Positions 17,293-27,641 are shown, counted from the stretch's first letter. The stretch is 64,000 bases of DNA from Antarctobacter aquimaris (GCF_900184945.1 NZ_FXYF01000001.1:550630-614629), one strand, 5' to 3'. Notes: generated from the letters alone by a model not told the origin. Program-made: numbers and translations.

Positions 17293-18186
17293 CTATTCCG
17301 CCGACTTGCGCGTCAGCATCAGCGCCTGAAGGTAACCTTCGAGGTCGTCGCGCAGTTCTTCGCGCGCCAGGCCAAAGGCCACGGTCGCCTGGAGGAACCC
17401 GGCCTTGGAGCCGCAGTCAAAGCGCTGGCCGCGAAAGCGGTAGCCATAGACGCCGCCGGTGTGGATTTCCTTGGCGATGGCGTCGGTCAGCTGGATCTCT
17501 CCGCCGGCGCCGGTTTCCGGGTGTTCGAGGTGCTCGAAGATCTTGGGCGACAGGATGTAGCGGCCGATCACGGCCAGGTTTGACGGCGCCTTGTCGGCGG
17601 CCGGCTTTTCCACCATGCCCTGCACCTTGACCAGCTGGCCCATGTCCTCGGACACGTCCAGCACGCCGTAGGCGCTGACCTTGTCGCGCGGCACCTCCAT
17701 CGCGGCGACCATGCAGCCGCCGGTGTTCTCGTAGGCCTCGACCATCTGTTGCAGGCAGGGCTTTTCGGCGGCGATCACGTCGTCTGGCAGCATGACGGCA
17801 AAGGGTTCGTCGTGGCTGACCAGCCGCCGCGCGCACCAGATGGCATGGCCGAGGCCCAGCGCCCTGTGCTGGCGGATATAGGCGATCTCCCCGGAATCCA
17901 TGTTGGTGGTCTGGAGGATCTCGAGCAGCTTCTTCTTGTCCTTGCGGCGCAGCTCTTCTTCCAGCTGCGGGGCATGGTCGAAATAATCCTCGAGCGCGCC
18001 CTTGCCGCGCGAGGTAACAAAGATGAACTCGGTGATCCCGGCGGCGCGCGCCTCGTCGATCGCGTATTGCACCAGTGGCCTGTCCACCAGCGTCATGATT
18101 TCCTTGGGCACGGATTTCGTAGCGGGTAGAAAGCGGGTTCCCAGACCCGCCACCGGAAAGATCGCCTTGGTGACCTTCTTCGTCAT
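17293..18186 (-). CDS. galU: UTP-glucose-1-phosphate uridylyltransferase
   Basis: A 297-residue nucleotidyltransferase. The UTP-binding loop is FPVAGLGTRFLPATKSVPKE, followed by IDEARAAGITEFIFVTSRGK and VMLPDDVI. The C-terminal acid-base region includes VEKPAADKAPSNLAVIGRYI. It makes UDP-glucose from glucose-1-phosphate and UTP. This links the glycan block to the glycogen genes through the same glucose-1-phosphate pool. It heads the galU-galE-GT4-GT2-GT14-sulfotransferase run, with a 122-base gap upstream for a promoter. Confidence 0.95.
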   Translation of the reverse strand: MTKKVTKAIFPVAGLGTRFLPATKSVPKEIMTLVDRPLVQYAIDEARAAGITEFIFVTSRGKGALEDYFDHAPQLEEELRRKDKKKLLEILQTTNMDSGEIAYIRQHRALGLGHAIWCARRLVSHDEPFAVMLPDDVIAAEKPCLQQMVEAYENTGGCMVAAMEVPRDKVSAYGVLDVSEDMGQLVKVQGMVEKPAADKAPSNLAVIGRYILSPKIFEHLEHPETGAGGEIQLTDAIAKEIHTGGVYGYRFRGQRFDCGSKAGFLQATVAFGLAREELRDDLEGYLQALMLTRKSAE

Positions 18187-18283
18187 TTCAGTCTCCGTCT
18201 GGTTTCGCCGCGATGCGTTGGCTGCATCTTATCCCGGGGGTGTGCGAAAACCTTGGTAAAGTTGTGTTCCCAATCTGTCGGTT

Positions 18284-18298
18284 CGGGCCTTTGGCCCG
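18284..18298 (-). terminator. GC hairpin between glycosyltransferase and galU
   Basis: CGGGCC-TTT-GGCCCG, a perfect six-pair stem, starts 10 bases after the stop codon of the upstream glycosyltransferase on the minus strand. There is no T-run, so it may be a weak or Rho-assisted terminator, or a processing site, before the galU operon. Confidence 0.35.
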
Positions 18299-18308
18299 CA
18301 GTGGTCCA

Positions 18309-19532
18309 TTATCCGCGCACTTTCTGCAATCGCATCATTTCGCATGCGAGACGAGATGAAAAGGTCCACCAGCGGAATTGCGCCCCCTCCCGAAGGCTTT
18401 GACCAAAAAGCCCGCCGGTCTGGAGCCATATTCCGTCGGATGTCAGGCGCACGCGATGGCGGCGCGCCGTGGGTGAAAAGACAAACAGGCTGACGATGGC
18501 CCCGTCGCGCACCCGTTGCGCGGCTTCGGCGCGCAGGCGGGCGGCCTGCCAGGGGCGGCCGGCCAGGTGGACGCGCGGGGCGCCGGGACGTCCGGGGTAG
18601 GGCAGAAAGGCGGCGGCGGAGGCTGGGAGCGGCGGGGTCAGCCCGAAGGGGCGGGTTGCGCCCTCCGCTCTGCCACGCCGCAGGCCGCGCATCAGGTGCA
18701 GCAGGTCGGCCGGGTCCAGCGGCCCGCGTTGCAGGACCCTCAGCAGGCGGGTGCGCTGGGCGGCGACAAAGGCGCGCCAGGCGGCTTTGCGGTCCTCTTC
18801 GGGGCAGTGTTTGCGCAGGAAAACCTGCTGCGACGCTGCGATCTGGGTCAGGTCGCGCGGGCTGCGGTCGCGGGCGCGGCGGTCGCTTTCGGCAAACCCG
18901 TGGTGCACCTGCGCCAATGGCACGAGCGCGGTCAGGTGCCCGGCCCCGGCCAGCCGCAGGTTCAGGTCGGTCTCATCCAGGTAGAACCGGAACGCGGGGT
19001 CAAAGCCGCCCAGTCCCGCCAGCACGTCGCGGCGCAGCGCCATGTTGGTGCCCTCGGTCTTGACGGCCTGGCCCGCGGGCGGCGCGGGGATCACCGGCGC
19101 GTCGCCCTCAAGGCCCAGGTCATGCGCGGTGCCGCTGCGGTCCACCGTGCGCGCGCGCCACTGAAAGGAGATGCCGTTGCGGCCGATCACGTAGCCGCCG
19201 GCGCAGGCGACGCGCGGGTCGGCAAAGGGCTGGACCAGGTGAGACAGCCACAGCGGTTCGGGCACGGCGTCATCGTCGATGAAGGCGACGACCTCGCCCG
19301 CCGCCACGGCGATGCCATGATTGCGGGCGGCCGAGATGTTCGGCTCGTCGAAGCGGACCAGCCGGATCTGCGCCGAATCGGGCCGCGCCGCCACGGCGGC
19401 GGACCCGGCGGGGCAGGCGACGACGACCACCTCGAACGGCGCATAGTCCAGCTGTGCGACCCCGGTCAGGCACCGCATCAGCGCCTCCGGGCGGCCCCGG
19501 CTGACGATGACGATGCTGACCGGCGGGGTCAC
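18309..19532 (-). CDS. Glycosyltransferase family 2
   Basis: A 407-residue protein. A GT-A domain occupies the first 250 residues: VSIVIVSRGRPEAL at the start, RNHGIAVAAGEVVAFIDDDA containing the metal-binding Asp run, and GGFDPAFRFYLDETDLNLRL with the catalytic-base region. The C-terminal 150 residues are arginine-rich and unassigned. The GTG at 19532 was chosen because the upstream frame runs into cysQ, whose stop lies only eight bases away. cysQ and this gene therefore probably share a transcript, separate from the galU operon. Confidence 0.82.
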   Translation of the reverse strand: MTPPVSIVIVSRGRPEALMRCLTGVAQLDYAPFEVVVVACPAGSAAVAARPDSAQIRLVRFDEPNISAARNHGIAVAAGEVVAFIDDDAVPEPLWLSHLVQPFADPRVACAGGYVIGRNGISFQWRARTVDRSGTAHDLGLEGDAPVIPAPPAGQAVKTEGTNMALRRDVLAGLGGFDPAFRFYLDETDLNLRLAGAGHLTALVPLAQVHHGFAESDRRARDRSPRDLTQIAASQQVFLRKHCPEEDRKAAWRAFVAAQRTRLLRVLQRGPLDPADLLHLMRGLRRGRAEGATRPFGLTPPLPASAAAFLPYPGRPGAPRVHLAGRPWQAARLRAEAAQRVRDGAIVSLFVFSPTARRHRVRLTSDGIWLQTGGLFGQSLREGAQFRWWTFSSRLACEMMRLQKVRG

Positions 19533-19539
19533 GGCGCGA

Positions 19540-20337
19540 TCAGGCCTGTTTGAGGTCCACGCCCGGCGCGTAGGCGATGAAGAAGGGGTTGGCAAAGCCG
19601 TGCTTGCCGTAGGTCAGCGGGGTATGGTCGTCAAACCGCACCACGCGCCCGCCCGCGCCCTGCAACACCGCCTGACCGGCGGCGGTGTCCCATTCCATCG
19701 TGCGGCCCAGGCGCGGATAGAGGTCGGCCTCGCCGGTGGCGACCAGGCAGAACTTCAGCGAGGACCCCGCGCTGGTCATGTCCTTGACCTCGTACTTGGC
19801 GATGTAGTCGTCGGTCGCCTGGTCGCGGTGCGACTTCGACGCCACCACCATCAGCGCGTCATTGTCGGGGGTGCTGACCTTGAGCGGCGTGGTTTCTCCG
19901 GGGGTGTCGAGGTCGAAGGGTCCGGTTTCCTCGACCGAGTGGCCGACGCTGTCGGTGTAGAACATGCGCCCCTTGGCCGGGGCATAGACCACGCCGCGCG
20001 TCGGCAACCCGTTTTCCACCAGCGCGATGTTCACGGTGAAATCGCCGCGCCGCTGGATGAATTCCTTGGTCCCGTCCAGCGGATCGACGATCAGAAAGGT
20101 CATCGCGTCGATGCCGTGGCTGGCGGCCTGTTCCTCGGTCACCAGGGCGACATCGGGAAAGGCCGCGCGCAGGCCTTCGGAAATCAGCGCATCGGCGGCC
20201 TCGTCGGCCACCGTCACCGGGCTGTTGTCCGATTTGACCATGACCTCGAACTCGTCGGACTGGTAGATCTCCATGATCTTCTCGCCGGCCTGAAGGGCGA
20301 GGCGGCGCAGAACGGGGGTGAGGTCCGAATAGTTCAT
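19540..20337 (-). CDS. cysQ: 3'(2'),5'-bisphosphate nucleotidase CysQ
   Basis: A 265-residue inositol-monophosphatase-fold enzyme. It has the metal-binding series VTEEQAAS, IVDPLDGTKEFIQRRGDFTV and the C-terminal WDTAAGQAVLQGAGG. It hydrolyses 3'-phosphoadenosine 5'-phosphate (PAP) to AMP. PAP is the by-product of sulfotransferases, so a cysQ gene beside a sulfotransferase-containing glycan operon makes metabolic sense. The start is the ATG at 20337, preceded by CAGGAG; a GTG one codon earlier is an alternative. The divergent ABC permease lies 126 bases away. Confidence 0.93.
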   Translation of the reverse strand: MNYSDLTPVLRRLALQAGEKIMEIYQSDEFEVMVKSDNSPVTVADEAADALISEGLRAAFPDVALVTEEQAASHGIDAMTFLIVDPLDGTKEFIQRRGDFTVNIALVENGLPTRGVVYAPAKGRMFYTDSVGHSVEETGPFDLDTPGETTPLKVSTPDNDALMVVASKSHRDQATDDYIAKYEVKDMTSAGSSLKFCLVATGEADLYPRLGRTMEWDTAAGQAVLQGAGGRVVRFDDHTPLTYGKHGFANPFFIAYAPGVDLKQA

Positions 20338-20463
20338 CACAAGGCTCCTGACCGCGCCACCCGCGCGGATTTATTGATTTGAAACGTCATCTGTCTTATG
20401 CTGCCGGAAACAATAAACGGCAAGTGTGCGGCCCGTCACGGGCACGCCTCCGGAGCAGTCTCG

Positions 20464-21294
20464 ATGTTTCAGGTCACCAAACCCCGGTCGCGGCTGGAGT
20501 CCTTCGTCTACATCCTCGAACTGATCTACCACAACTCGGTCCGGGCGGTGCGCAAGACGCATGGCAACGCCTTCATGGCGATCTTCATGAACATGCTTCA
20601 GACGATCATCTTTGTCCTGGCCTTCTACTTCATGTTCAAGATCCTCGGCATGCGCAGCGCGGCCCTGCGCGGCGACTTCCTGATCTACATCATGACCGGG
20701 GTGTTCCTGTTCATGACCCATGCCAAGACGCTGGGCGCCGTGGCCGGGTCCGAAGGGCCGGCCAGCCCGATGATGCAGCACGCGCCGATGAACACCGCCA
20801 TCGCCATCGCCTCGGCCATGGTGTCGACGCTGTACATCCAGGTGCTGTCGCTGTTCGCGATCCTGTTCGTCTACGACGTGGCCTTCAATCCCTTCGTCAT
20901 GCTGGAGATCCACGATCCGATCGGCTGCATGGCGATGCTGCTGTTGTCGTGGTTCTCGGGCGCGGCGATCGGGCTGGTGTTCCTGGCGGCGAAACCGTGG
21001 TTCCCGACCCCGGTCAGCATCCTGTCGACGGTCTACCAGCGCGCCAACATGATCGCCTCGGGCAAGATGTTCGTGGCCAATGCGCTGCCCTCGTCGATGC
21101 TGGTGATGTTCGACTGGAATCCCCTGTTCCACACCATCGACCAGTCGCGTGGGTACGCTTTCGTGGATTACAACCCCCGGAATTCCGACTGGGAATATGC
21201 TTTGTATCTGAGTATCGTTCTCGTGATGATTGGTCTCATGGGTGAGTTCTACACCCGCAAACACGCCTCGGCCTCGTGGAGCGCGCGCCGCTGA
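20464..21294 (+). CDS. KpsM/Wzm-like polysaccharide export ABC permease
   Basis: A 276-residue ABC-2 type permease with about six hydrophobic helices, including MLQTIIFVLAFYFMFKIL, CMAMLLLSWFSGAAIGLVF and ALYLSIVLVMIGLMG. Near the C-terminus lies the family's DWNPLFHTIDQSRGYAF segment, comparable to the WNP-x-x-H motif of KpsM and Wzm. Such permeases export capsule or O-antigen polysaccharide with a KpsT-like ATPase. No cognate ATPase gene is in the window. The start at 20464 (MFQVTKPRSRLE) follows CGGAGCAG; an earlier in-frame ATG at 20398 lies in the promoter region. Confidence 0.8.
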   Translation: MFQVTKPRSRLESFVYILELIYHNSVRAVRKTHGNAFMAIFMNMLQTIIFVLAFYFMFKILGMRSAALRGDFLIYIMTGVFLFMTHAKTLGAVAGSEGPASPMMQHAPMNTAIAIASAMVSTLYIQVLSLFAILFVYDVAFNPFVMLEIHDPIGCMAMLLLSWFSGAAIGLVFLAAKPWFPTPVSILSTVYQRANMIASGKMFVANALPSSMLVMFDWNPLFHTIDQSRGYAFVDYNPRNSDWEYALYLSIVLVMIGLMGEFYTRKHASASWSARR

Positions 21295-21343
21295 TCCGGA
21301 CGCTTTCCCCTTCGGTCGCGGCGCGGTCAGAAGGACGAGAGTA

Positions 21344-21940
21344 ATGAATAGATTTGCAGCAATTCTGATCTGCTTCGCCGGGGCGGCCTCGGCGCAGGAG
21401 TTCCCCGCCCTGTTCAACGTCAAGGACGTGAACGAAGGCGATGTCCTGAACATGCGGACCCGGCCCACGGACCTGGGCACGGTGATCGGCTCCCTGCCGT
21501 TCGACGCCAAGCATGTCGAAGTGGTCGAGGAGAAAAAGGGCTGGGGCCGGGTGAACACCGATGGCCTGTCGGGCTGGGTCTCGCTGGAGTTCTTGGAACG
21601 CCAGGAGGGCACCGAACTGCCCGACGGCTACCAGTTCAAATGCTTCGGCACCGAACCGTTCTGGAGCGCGACGGTGATCCAGGGCGATACGCTGACCTTT
21701 ACCCGCCCCGACGACGACGACAAGGCATTCACCGTGGGCCAGCTGGCCACTGCCAGCAGCCGCGAACATCCGCATGCGCTGCTGGGTTCCAAGCTGGGCG
21801 AGAACATCACCCTGGTCGTGACGCAGGAACTGTGCAGCGACGGGATGACCGACTACACCTTCGGCTTCTCCGGGGCGGCGGTGATCGGCGGCTATGACAC
21901 GCAGGTTTACAGCGGCTGCTGCTCGCTGGCGATGCAGTGA
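21344..21940 (+). CDS. Secreted SH3-domain protein with COG3650-like C-terminus, copy 1
   Basis: A 198-residue protein with a signal peptide (FAAILICFAGAASAQ). Residues about 22-90 form a bacterial SH3 domain (DVLNMRTRPTDLGTVIG, then GWGRVNTDGLSGWVSLEFL), which commonly binds cell-wall peptides. Residues 100-198 form a small domain with CFGTEPFWSATV, CSDGMTDYTFGF and the C-terminal SGCCSL. The spaced cysteines suggest disulfides in the periplasm, and the domain recalls COG3650. Function is unknown. The next gene overlaps it and has the same layout, so this is a tandem duplication. Confidence 0.75.
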   Translation: MNRFAAILICFAGAASAQEFPALFNVKDVNEGDVLNMRTRPTDLGTVIGSLPFDAKHVEVVEEKKGWGRVNTDGLSGWVSLEFLERQEGTELPDGYQFKCFGTEPFWSATVIQGDTLTFTRPDDDDKAFTVGQLATASSREHPHALLGSKLGENITLVVTQELCSDGMTDYTFGFSGAAVIGGYDTQVYSGCCSLAMQ

Positions 21941-22551
21941 GCGGGGCGATGTTGCGCCTTGCTCTGGCGCTGATCCTGGCCTGTGGCGGCGCTGCCGCCC
22001 AGGACGCGTTTCCGCACCTGCACGACGTGACGGGCGTGGCGGCGAACGATGTGCTGAACGTGCGCGCCGGACCGGGGCCTGGCCATCCGGTCATCGGCGA
22101 GCTGGCGCATGACGCCCGCGCGGTCGAGGTGGTCCGGGTCGAAGGAGGCTGGGGCCAGGTCAACGTCTACGAACAGGCCGGCTGGGCGTCGATGCGATTC
22201 CTCGCGCCGCGCGTGGACGGCGACATCGGCAATGTCGGGCGGCTGGTCTGCGGCGGGACGGAACCGTTCTGGGGCATCGACGCGCGTCCCGGGCAGGTGG
22301 CCACGGTCAAGACGCCGATGAACTACGATCCGGGCGAAACCTATTCGGTGGGCCTGCTGCAACGGGTCTACAACCCGCTGCAAAAATGGCTGCTGCAAGG
22401 CAGCGACGGCCCGCGCACCCTGTCCATGGTCGTGGCCCGCACCTACTGCGACAACGGCATGTCCGACAACGAATACGGCTTTGACGCAACGCTGATCGTG
22501 ACGGGACCGGAGGGCTATGTCTTTTCCGGCTGCTGCCGGTTGAGGGACTAG
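21937..22551 (+). CDS. Secreted SH3-domain protein with COG3650-like C-terminus, copy 2
   Basis: A 204-residue paralogue of the preceding gene. It has a signal peptide (LRLALALILACGGAAAQ), an SH3 domain (DVLNVRAGPGPGHPVIGELA and GWGQVNVYEQAGWASMRFL), and the same cysteine framework (CGGTEPFWGID, CDNGMSDNEYGF, SGCCRL). A GTG at 21937 overlaps the previous stop; an ATG at 21949 is the alternative and would begin directly at the signal peptide. The cysteine pattern and the aromatic TEPFW are conserved between copies while the linkers differ, so the duplication is not recent. Confidence 0.75.
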   Translation: MSGAMLRLALALILACGGAAAQDAFPHLHDVTGVAANDVLNVRAGPGPGHPVIGELAHDARAVEVVRVEGGWGQVNVYEQAGWASMRFLAPRVDGDIGNVGRLVCGGTEPFWGIDARPGQVATVKTPMNYDPGETYSVGLLQRVYNPLQKWLLQGSDGPRTLSMVVARTYCDNGMSDNEYGFDATLIVTGPEGYVFSGCCRLRD

Positions 22552-22562
22552 CGCCGCTGCGG

Positions 22563-23165
22563 TCAGGTCACCACCCGCAGTGTCAGGTTGATCCGCCCGC
22601 CGTTGGGCAACAGCGTGGAGGACCCGTAGCGGATGCGGTCCACCCCGTGGTAGGCCAGCCGCGCCGCGCCGCCCATCACCACCACGTCGCCGGATTTCAG
22701 CCAGACCGACTCGGTCCTGCCGCCGCGTTCGGGGTTGCCCATGCGGAACAGCCCCTCATCCCCCAGCGAGACCGAAACCACGGGGCAGGAGAAATCCCCC
22801 TCGTCCTCGTCGCGGTGCAGGCCCATCCGCGCGCCCTCGCCGTACCAGTTGATCAGGCAGCACTCCGGCAGGCGGGCGCAGCCCGACACCGCGCGCCAGA
22901 TCGCCAGCACCTCGTCCGGGATCGGCGGCCAGGCCACGCCGCTCGGATGGCGTTCCTCGTAGCGGTAGCCGCGCGCGTCGCTGATCCAGCCGAACCGGCC
23001 CGCGGCACTCATCCGCACCGACATCGGCCCGCGCCGCGTCACCGGCGTGACCAGCGGCGCAACCGCCAGCACCGACCGCAGCCGATCGACCAGCGCCTCC
23101 TGCGCCGGGCGGTCGAGAAAGCCGGGGTAGATGTCGAACCCCTGTCGCGTGAGGCGCGTCGTCAT
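22563..23165 (-). CDS. alkB: AlkB-like 2-oxoglutarate/Fe(II) DNA repair dioxygenase
   Basis: A 200-residue dioxygenase. The iron ligands are in GLHRDEDEGDF (His-x-Asp) and the downstream AYHGVDRI histidine. The 2-oxoglutarate-binding arginines are in GRINLTLRVV. The substrate-loop region NWYGEGARMGLH matches AlkB. It oxidatively removes methyl groups from 1-methyladenine and 3-methylcytosine in DNA or RNA. The ATG at 23165 is preferred over an upstream TTG. It points away from dnaK and converges with the SH3 genes, ending 11 bases from copy 2. Confidence 0.87.
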   Translation of the reverse strand: MTTRLTRQGFDIYPGFLDRPAQEALVDRLRSVLAVAPLVTPVTRRGPMSVRMSAAGRFGWISDARGYRYEERHPSGVAWPPIPDEVLAIWRAVSGCARLPECCLINWYGEGARMGLHRDEDEGDFSCPVVSVSLGDEGLFRMGNPERGGRTESVWLKSGDVVVMGGAARLAYHGVDRIRYGSSTLLPNGGRINLTLRVVT

Positions 23166-23242
23166 AAGCGGGTTGTCAACCAATGGGCCTTAGAAGCCAA
23201 GCAAGGATCGCGCAAAACGCAGGAATTGCTCACATCACGACG

Positions 23243-23271
23243 CTTGCAGGCTTCCCACCCCCTCCTTATAT
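23243..23271 (+). promoter_or_regulatory. RpoH-like heat-shock promoter of dnaK
   Basis: CTTGC at 23243 is followed after 17 bases by CCTTATAT at 23264-23271. This fits the alphaproteobacterial sigma-32 pattern (CTTG, a spacer of 17-18, then a C-Y-TAT-like -10). It lies about 115 bases before the dnaK start, as expected for a heat-shock operon. Confidence 0.6.
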
Positions 23272-23386
23272 GTCCTCCGAACGCCGGGAACGCCTCTCAC
23301 CGTGCCCGGTTCCAACCATACGGGGCAGGATGCCGCAACGGGTCCACCGCCTCGTGACATCGCCTTGAGAATGAAAGGGATCGAAC

Positions 23387-25309
<1,923 letters not shown>

Positions 25310-25390
25310 GGCCATCGCCCTCGGAACCAATCTGGGGCCGGTCCGGACACCGGGCCGGCCTCATGACGTTCCGACCAGAGGAGGACGCTG

Positions 25391-26539
25391 ATGTCCAAAC
25401 GTGATTACTACGACGTGCTCGGCCTCGCGCGCGGTGCTTCTGCCGAAGAGATCAAGAAAGCCTACCGCGCCAAGGCCAAGGAACTGCACCCCGACCGCAA
25501 CGCGGACAAGCCGGATGCAGAGGCCATGTTCAAGGACGTGAACGAGGCCTACGACTGCCTCAAGGACCCTGACAAGAAGGCGGCCTACGACCGCTTTGGC
25601 CACGCGGCCTTTGACGGCGGCATGGGCGGCGGGCCGCGCCCCGGCGGCGGCGGCATGGGCGGCAACGCCGATTTCGCCAGCGCCTTTTCCGACGTGTTCG
25701 ACGATCTGTTCGGCGATTTCATGGGCGGCCGGCAGGGCGGGCGGCAACGCGCCTCGCGCGGGGCCGACCTGCGCTACAACCTGCGCGTGACGCTGGAAGA
25801 GGCCTACAATGGCCTCCAGAAGACGATCAAGGTGCCGACCTCGATCCAGTGCGGCGAATGCAACGGCTCAGGCGCCGAAGGCGGCGCCGAACCCACCACC
25901 TGCCCGACCTGCTCGGGCCTGGGCAAGGTGCGCGCGACCCAGGGTTTCTTCACGGTCGAACGGACCTGCCCGACCTGTTCCGGCCTGGGCCAGATCATCA
26001 AGAACCCCTGCAAGGTCTGCAGCGGCGCGGGCCGGGTGCAGAAGGAACGCGCGCTGTCGGTCAACATCCCCTCCGGGGTCGAGACGGGCACGCGGATCCG
26101 CCTCGCCGGCGAAGGCGAGGCCGGGATGCGCGGCGGCCCTCCGGGGGATCTCTACATCTTCATCGAGGTGGAGCCGCATCCGATCTTCGAACGCGAAGGC
26201 GCGGAACTGCACTGCCGGGTGCCGGTGTCGATGACCGTGGCTGCGCTGGGCGGCGACATCGAGGTGCCGACGATCGACGGCGGCCGCTCGCGCGTCAAGA
26301 TCCCGGGCGGCAGCCAGTCGGGCCGCCAGATGCGCCTGCGCGGCAAGGGCATGCGCTCGCTCCGCGGTGGGGCGACGGGCGACATGTTCATCGAACTGGC
26401 GGTCGAAACCCCGGTCAACCTGACCTCGCGGCAAAAGGAATTGCTGCGCGAGTTCGATTCGCTGGCCGAGGACAACAACCCGGAATCTTCGAGTTTCTTC
26501 AAGTCGGTCAAGAACTTCTGGGACTCGATGAAGGGGTGA
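25391..26539 (+). CDS. dnaJ: Chaperone protein DnaJ (Hsp40)
   Basis: A 382-residue type I DnaJ. The J domain is at residues 1-70 with the HPD tripeptide ([11 protein letters not shown]). A Gly-rich linker ([16 protein letters not shown]) follows, then four zinc repeats: [24 protein letters not shown] and CKVCSGAG. The C-terminal substrate domain includes [17 protein letters not shown]. It stimulates the DnaK ATPase and delivers clients. The start follows GAGGACGCTG. Its stop codon forms part of the outer arm of the palindromic repeat that follows. Confidence 0.98.
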   Translation: MSKRDYYDVLGLARGASAEEIKKAYRAKAKELHPDRNADKPDAEAMFKDVNEAYDCLKDPDKKAAYDRFGHAAFDGGMGGGPRPGGGGMGGNADFASAFSDVFDDLFGDFMGGRQGGRQRASRGADLRYNLRVTLEEAYNGLQKTIKVPTSIQCGECNGSGAEGGAEPTTCPTCSGLGKVRATQGFFTVERTCPTCSGLGQIIKNPCKVCSGAGRVQKERALSVNIPSGVETGTRIRLAGEGEAGMRGGPPGDLYIFIEVEPHPIFEREGAELHCRVPVSMTVAALGGDIEVPTIDGGRSRVKIPGGSQSGRQMRLRGKGMRSLRGGATGDMFIELAVETPVNLTSRQKELLREFDSLAEDNNPESSSFFKSVKNFWDSMKG

Positions 26540-26710
26540 TCTGACGAACCCGCGCAGCGGGCGGACTGTCCAGTGGACAGTCCGGTCAGATCACGGGCGA
26601 AAGCCCCGGGCCGCAGGCATCTGACGAACCCGCGCAGCGGGCGGACTGTCCAGTGGACAGTCCGGTCAGATCACGGGCGGAGCCCCGGGCCGCAGGCATC
26701 TGACGGACCT
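26537..26710 (+). repeat. Two tandem 80-bp units with nested palindromes
   Basis: Unit 1 spans 26539-26618. Unit 2 spans 26619-26697 and differs by one substitution and one deletion. A third unit begins at 26698 and stops after about 9 bases. Each unit holds a perfect palindrome (arms GGACTGTCCA and TGGACAGTCC around one central G, at 26563-26583 and 26643-26663), a CCCGC-GCA-GCGGG hairpin, and outer arms ATCTGAC...GTCAGAT enclosing both. In unit 1 the outer arm extends to TGATCTGAC and uses the dnaJ stop codon. It may serve as the dnaK-dnaJ transcript end. Confidence 0.9.
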
Positions 26711-26804
26711 GTGCCCGGCAACAGATCTGGCGGGGCGCTGACAGGCGTCTCGCAGATCGAATGGCGTTAACCACCTGTTCACCATCCGGGCGCAGGATTC
26801 GGGC

Positions 26805-27569
26805 ATGACCCGTGGCCCGCATTTCTCAGATTCCCAGGCAGCCCTCTTCGACATCGACGAGGCAACCGCGCGCCCCGCCAGCGGCGGCGACAAGCTGCCC
26901 TCCTACATCCGCGATCACCGCGCCCGCCTGCGCGAACGCTTTGTCATCGGCGGCGCCGACGCCCTGCCGGACTACGAGCTGCTCGAACTGGTCCTCTTTC
27001 GCGCCATCCCGCGCCGCGACGTCAAACCCCTCGCCCGGCACCTGCTCGAAACCTTCGGTGACTTCAACGCCGTGCTCTCGGCGCCGGTGCCCCGGCTCAG
27101 GGAAATCAACGGCGTCGGCGATGCCGTCGTGACCGAGCTCAAGATCGTCGAGGCCGCCGCGCACCGCCTCGCCAGGTCCCGGGTGCTGCGCAAACACGTG
27201 GTCAGCAGCTGGGACGCGCTGCTTGAGTACTGCCAGACCGCCATGGCGCACCGCGAGACCGAGCAGTTCCGCATTCTCTTCCTCGACCGCAAGAACGTCC
27301 TCATCGCCGACGAGGCGCAGGCGCGCGGCACCGTCGACCACGTGCCGGTCTACCCCCGCGAGGTGGTGAAACGCGCCCTGGAACTCAACGCCTCGGCCTT
27401 CATCCTGGTGCACAACCACCCCTCGGGGGACCCGACGCCCAGCCAGGCGGACATCGACATGACCCTGCAGATCCAGCAGGCGGCCGACGCCCTGGGCATC
27501 ACCCTGCACGATCACCTGGTGATCGGCAAATCGCGCGAGCTCAGCTTCCGGTCCGAAGGCCTGCTCTGA
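26805..27569 (+). CDS. radC: RadC / JAB-domain protein
   Basis: A 254-residue protein. The N-terminal UPF0758 helix-hairpin-helix region ([20 protein letters not shown] and [18 protein letters not shown]) is followed by the JAB/MPN domain with the zinc-binding motif [14 protein letters not shown]. Despite the name, a DNA repair role is not proven; the fold is a metallopeptidase-like or structural domain. It lies 107 bases after the palindromic repeats. The start is the ATG opening [18 protein letters not shown]. Confidence 0.93.
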   Translation: MTRGPHFSDSQAALFDIDEATARPASGGDKLPSYIRDHRARLRERFVIGGADALPDYELLELVLFRAIPRRDVKPLARHLLETFGDFNAVLSAPVPRLREINGVGDAVVTELKIVEAAAHRLARSRVLRKHVVSSWDALLEYCQTAMAHRETEQFRILFLDRKNVLIADEAQARGTVDHVPVYPREVVKRALELNASAFILVHNHPSGDPTPSQADIDMTLQIQQAADALGITLHDHLVIGKSRELSFRSEGLL

Positions 27570-27580
27570 CGGCGCACGAG

Positions 27581-27641
27581 TTTCTTCTGGCCCAAAATAT
27601 CCCGGGGGAGTCGCGCACCGCGCGACGGGGGCAGCGCCCCC
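27581..27641 (+). repeat. Dispersed double-hairpin repeat, copy D
   Basis: TTTCTTCTGGCCCAAAATAT, then CCCGGGGGA, a perfect seven-pair variable hairpin GTCGCGC-ACC-GCGCGAC, and the invariant GGGGGC-AGC-GCCCCC. It begins 12 bases after the radC stop, between radC and the convergent PstS-OmpA gene. Confidence 0.85.

Noticed and set aside
26539..26697. A short CRISPR array
   Set aside because: There are only two full units of 80 bases, adjacent and without unique spacers, and no cas genes.
26537..26804. A radC-type RNA motif upstream of radC
   Set aside because: The structure is a tandem palindromic repeat attached to the dnaJ end and I cannot match it to the published radC RNA motif. The name similarity alone is not evidence.
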